DNA from: Ziziphus jujuba
Taxonomy: Eukaryota > Streptophyta > Magnoliopsida > Rosales > Rhamnaceae
Direction: 5' to 3'
Assembly: GCF_031755915.1 (NCBI RefSeq)
Contig: NC_083388.1
Coordinates: forward strand, 10,105,001 to 10,169,000
DNA: 64,000 nucleotides
The notes below the pieces were generated by a model, which worked only from the letters and a program-made list of their open reading frames with translations, did no database searches and was not told the DNA's origin. The position numbers and the translations under genes are program-made. Shown here piece by piece: positions 59,455-64,000 of the stretch (positions are counted from its first letter, which is position 1; each line of letters starts with the position of its first letter).

Positions 59455-62400
59455 GGGGCTTTTATATATATCCAGTGAAGGATAACACTAAAATATGTAT
59501 TGTCTTTTATTGTTGAGAAAATTAATCACCATCCATTTACGTATAATATATCCATATATGATATTTAATTGATTAATATAATATTTTCTCTTAAAATAAG
59601 GTTTTTTTTTTAATATATAAAAGCCTAATTTATTGCCTATATTAAGATATAACAATAAAAACTTTATCTCTTTCAACTTCTGTAAATAATGTTAGCAAAA
59701 AGGAAAAAAAAAAAAATTCTGTGAATAAGTTTTAAGTTAATATAAAAAAAAGAATGTACAAGTCGTAGTTGGGTTTGACAATTGAAGAGTATAATAATAC
59801 TGATACGCTTTTCAAAAATTATTTATTTATTCCAAATTTGAAGTTTCCTTATGCGGTTGATATTCTAAAGGTAGAGGTATTCATTATGTATTTATAGACG
59901 GCTATATTGTTGATACTTTAGTCATAATGGCATAACAATTTTGAACAGACTGTGTGATCATAATTTATTCATTTGTAGATGCATGACATTTAAAAAATTT
60001 CGAATATGGAAATTGCATAAAATTAAATTTGCAGTAGTTAATGAAAAATTAGTTATATAAGAACCTTACATTGGCAACTCACATAAATCAAGCAACACCA
60101 CTGGAAAGCAATCTAGCCATATGTGGTCATTATCAAAGCATATAAATTGAATACAGAGAGATATGAAGCATTACTTATTTGCATGCTTTGTGATAATAAA
60201 TGTGAGAAGTCTTTCCATGTTTATATTCTTGTACAAATGCCTATTCAGATTAATGACATATCAATTAAAGGCTTATTTAAAATAAAAATAAAAATTATCG
60301 GTGCACAAATTAATTATTTGCTTGATTTCTGAGAATAAATGGGGTAAGCCAATTATTTGGTTGACTTGTCTAAACGTAGAGAGTAAATTTTTTGTTTCTA
60401 TTTAAAAAATCTCAACCTCAAAGTAGTGATTCTCTACTTAAGATTAAAATTTTTGGTAAAGTAAAAGTAAAAAAATCTCTTTGATAAAAATTTTGACAGA
60501 GATTTCCTATATAAAATTGGAATTTTTGAAAAGGTATAATTAACTCATTTTTAGAAATTAAATCTTGATTTTAAGTACGGGATCTCTACTTTGGACATCG
60601 GGATTTTTAAAATAAAATAAGTCTCTTTATTTGCCAAAAATCACAATATTACTTGATCGCTACTTGTGAGACGACCTCGATTTGTCCAGAGTATTTTCTC
60701 TTCGACCTCCATTAAACATGGGGTGTGTATGAATTGGTTACCTACTATTGTCTCTGAGATTGGTTCATTTTTTTATATGAAGTATTATTGGTTTAATTTA
60801 CGGTAAAAGAAATATTACAGTACCAATTAATTTATCAAATTATTTATTAAATATATACAAATTATTATTTAATTTGTTAACATATTAATATAATTTACAT
60901 ATGAAGAAATCAATTTTTGAAGGGATAAGCGTTATTATTATAGTAGGTAAATAACTTAGTAGATTAGTTTAATATTATTTTATGATAATTAAGAGATATT
61001 TCCTTTTTTTTTTTTTTGAATGTTATTATTATTATTATTATTATTATTTTTTCTTTCTCTCCTGTCGTTTCTTGTTCTTGTTATTATCATGGGTAAGGCT
61101 GGAAAAACAAGTGAAATATTCATATAAAATTTTATTTCATGAGCCACATTGTGTCTGGTTTTGGGAGTTGTTCCTCAATGTATGATTCTAACCAGTACTT
61201 ATGAGAAAAAGTATCATTCTATGTAATTTGACTAATGGGTTTGAACTTTTAACCCCAAAAAAAAAAAAGAAAAAAGGAAAAAAAAAATAAATAACTTACG
61301 GGTTTGAAGAATTAAAAACCCAATATGTTTTTATTGAAACAAACAAAGACCAATCAGAGGATAAGATTCATTCATTACCTTCCATTAGCTGGTTGGATCA
61401 CATTTTTCAGGAAATTTACTTGTAAATTTTGGTAAAATCACGTGTAGAACACCTTTCTTGAGTTTGTCAGGGTTGTGAAATCATACTCTGGAAGCCACGG
61501 ATGCCAGCAAGAAGAAGGTATATGAAACTATAGTTTGGGAAAAAGACTTTTTTTTTGGGTCCCGATTTGTTAATTTATATGTATCTATGATCGTGTAGTC
61601 TAAGAATTTTGAGTTTTTGAAATTTTTTTATTTTATTTTTTATTATGGGGTTAGTTTTTGTCTGATCAATCGTCAAATTAGATGTATCTCTCTTTTATTT
61701 TTCTCTCTACGAGGGTGTTTTGGGAAAGAAATTACAAAAAATCTAACATGGGGGTAAAAATCTATAGTTTGCCATCGGAGGATTTTTCTCTTTATCTAAG
61801 TCATGGGGCACGCAAAAAATCATAATTACCCTTCATTTGCGGGTTATAGGCCCATGAAATGAAAGGGAAAATGATACAAGTCATGCTTACACAATCCAAA
61901 TGTATCCTACTATTTGATCTCCAAAAGGAAAAGACTTTTGTAAAAAAATAATAAAGAAAAATTTAATCTTATTCATTTATTTTTTTAGAATTTTTTTTTT
62001 CTTGATATTAAGGGTGTCCCTGCATGTGAACCAAGCGATAAAAACCTTTTTTTTGGGATAATTATTCAAATTTAAATCTTTCACCTATAATATCATTAGA
62101 ATTCAAGAATAAATTTAAAAGAACTAATTGCATAAAATACCTGGAGCAAGTGTTGAAATGGTTCCATGCACTTAATTATTTATTTTTAAACAATGTCAAC
62201 TCTACCTTTGTAAAAATGTCAAAAGGTTCATCTATTTTTTTTAATAATAATATTAGAGGTAATAAAACGTTTACCAAATTTAATTACCAAATAATATGGT
62301 AACATTTTATTAGTTTATTTTTTTAAAATTCATTTATCCATTTAATATTTATTTTTTCATATTTATGTTATATGAATATGCCAATTAATAATATTTTAAT

Positions 62401-62649
62401 ACGTATTATTTGGTAAATAAATATAATAAACATTTGGATACTTTTAAAATTACTCTTTTTTTAATGTAAGATTTTATATTTTCTTATCACTATGTCCTTT
62501 ATACTAAAAAAAAAAAAAAAAAATCAAAATGGATGTGGTGAGTTAAAAATTGTTTGCTCATGATATATTTTGATTTGATCTTAAAGTTCCACATGAATAC
62601 TTATTTTATAATTTTTTTTTCCAACAACTAATAAATAATGAGATCAATT
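58640..62649. other. AT-rich interval without a recognisable gene
   Basis: (TA)n near 59422-59449, poly-A and poly-T runs, an (ATT)n tract at about 61024-61048, and scattered open frames of low complexity. A MITE-like stretch is listed at 62240-62460. Around 60640-60760 and 61440-61860 the composition is more balanced, but I recognise no protein or RNA gene. Confidence 0.5.
62240..62460. mobile_element. Possible MITE, AT-rich, partly palindromic
   Basis: AATTACCAAATAATATGGTA near the left and CGTATTATTTGGTAAATAAA near the right are inverted relatives, and AGAGGTAATAAAACGTTTAC at the left edge resembles the minus strand of the right edge. No clear target duplication. Confidence 0.3.
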
Positions 62650-63321
62650 CAAGGTTTAAAATATTGGTGTAAGTGGAAATATCAAAGATTTTAAAATATA
62701 AAAATATTGATGAAAATATAAAAAATTTTCAAATATCGATAAAATCTTATAAAAGATGATTTAAACTTGTAAAATAAGCAAAATTTGTAATTAAAACTTG
62801 ATGACATTATTTTTTAATCAATATTTTATTAATTTAACTATAAAAATTGGAACAAAAATATTAATTGTTATATTTATCTTAATCATTGGATTGCACTACT
62901 TGCTAAGACTCAAAAATATACTATTATTTATCAAAAGTACGCAAAAATATACTGATATATTATCATAAGACCCATCCACATAAAAGAGTTTGACCTTGTT
63001 TGGCCTTAGTTTTGATGCTTATGTTTGTCCAATAATATATTTTAAAATTTAATAAAAAATAAAAGTTAATCTATTTTTATAAAATTATGTATAAATTATT
63101 ATGGAAACTTAAGAAATATCAATTGATATTATAAAAAATTTCACTAACTTGTGAAGGAATTGATATGAAATATATGGATAAAAACTTTTATGAAAATAAC
63201 AAAATTTTCTATGACAAATTTGAAAATTTTACTAACTCGTTTTTGGAACTTAAATATGACCTATTAGACAAATAAAAATTATGGAGAAATATTGTGGAAA
63301 TTTTTAATTTTTTAAACTTTG
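62650..63321. mobile_element. Non-autonomous relative of the hAT-like element at 2.5 kb
   Basis: The left end CAAGGTTTAAAATATTGG and the right end on the minus strand, CAAAGTTTAAAAAATT, resemble the CAAAGTTCAAAAAATC and CAAAATTTAAAATATC ends at 2486-4133. The left interior shares AATTTTCAAATATCGATAAA-type strings with the same part of that element. It is 672 bp long and lacks the coding remnant. An 8-bp duplication is not convincing here. Confidence 0.45.
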
Positions 63322-64000
63322 ATTTGAATATTTTGATTATTGATTATTTATTTTTTAATTTTGCAATCCTTTTTTTCCTTTTTTTTTTTTTTTTTTTTTT
63401 GGCACTTTGATTTTGTCGGGCTTTAGAAAACAAAGGCAGGAACAATATCCTATAACTTTCTGCTAAGATTTTTGAAGGAAGACAGGAAATTGCGCATTAT
63501 TGCCGTAGTTCAGCTACATATTGAATCAATTTGGTGAAAATGAAAGATTATTATTTTTACATAGGATGGGATATTGAGCAGAAAGACAGACAAGGTCGAA
63601 GGTCGAAGTGTGCAAAATGATTCAGAGCTCTGGTTGGCTAAGTTGCATAACTTGAGTTGATGGCGTATGAAAGTTACAGACGAGGAAGAGGAAAAAGAGA
63701 GGAAGCAAGGGACAACTGTTCTTCCAAGGCAGGGAGGAAAAAAAAAAAAAAAAAAACCATAAATATAAATTTTAAAATAATTTATTTAATTCAAAACTTA
63801 GCAAGAATTTTATAAATTTTTTATAAATATTTTTCTTTGTAAAATGATGAAGTAATCATTTCGTTTCGTTCAACAAGTTATATATTTAAATTTTTATAAA
63901 ATTTAAACGGATTTCAATGGTTAAATTGTACCAAATCACTTTCTTTAAATTGGAAAATTTTATATTAGTATTTAGTTTCACACTTTTTTCCCTAAATATT
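63322..64000. other. Terminal stretch, no gene recognised
   Basis: A T-run at about 63379-63401 is followed by about 300 bases (63405-63730) of more balanced composition that may belong to a gene edge or leader, then AT-rich DNA to the end of the window. No open frame of note. Confidence 0.45.

Noticed and set aside
1..64000. Canonical tRNA, rRNA, snRNA or well-known miRNA genes
   Set aside because: I looked by eye for B-box motifs and for mature sequences of common plant miRNA families on both strands; only degenerate SINE-like box pairs were seen. A covariance-model search would be decisive.

Overview
This is a nuclear genome segment from a plant, most likely a eudicot. The DNA is strongly AT-rich, with many (TA)n, (ATT)n and poly-T tracts. 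The genes are split by GT-AG introns, and three recognisable genes belong to plant families: a plant MBD protein, an ALP1-like Harbinger-derived protein and a SOSEKI protein. The species cannot be named from the sequence; a Rosales-like eudicot is only an impression.

Layout. Positions 1-9354 are repeat-rich: an hAT-like element with an 8-bp target duplication (2478-4141), then the RNase H end of a LINE that has been split by a 3.1-kb solo LTR (4710-7849) with a perfect 5-bp target duplication. The genic core is 9355-30279: an MBD7/MBD13-like methyl-CpG-binding gene (+, 9355-12302) with a nonsense codon at the conserved Trp of its second MBD; an ALP1-like gene (-, 14782-18890) that has lost one DDE catalytic residue; and an intact four-exon SOSEKI polarity gene (-, 27499-30279). 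Between and beyond these lie long gene-poor stretches.

The right half is mobile-element territory. At 37.5-38.4 kb there is a long foldback palindrome, followed by a tandem block of about 1 kb related to it (39.9-42.1 kb). A first exon of an RPA70-like OB-fold gene lies at 42.29 kb. From 42.9 kb onward there is CACTA (En/Spm) material. An element at 46989-54701, flanked by the 3-bp duplication ACT, carries a tandem array of short palindromes built on the core GCGACGCA, and a 2.9-kb solo LTR of the same family as the first one has landed in this array. An inverted copy of the element's right arm lies 8 kb away at 42904-44722, abutting an F-box/FBD-like gene fragment. The last 10 kb hold microsatellites, degraded repeats, a relative of the hAT-like element and no gene I can name.

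How things fit together. The three host genes do not form an operon-like unit. The MBD gene and the Harbinger-derived gene are convergent neighbours. In Arabidopsis, MBD7 and a Harbinger-derived protein (HDP1) act in one complex that counters DNA-methylation silencing, so the adjacency is suggestive, but it is not evidence of function. I did not find an unambiguous new multi-gene system. The most unusual structures are the CACTA hairpin array with its inverted arm, and the foldback at 38 kb.
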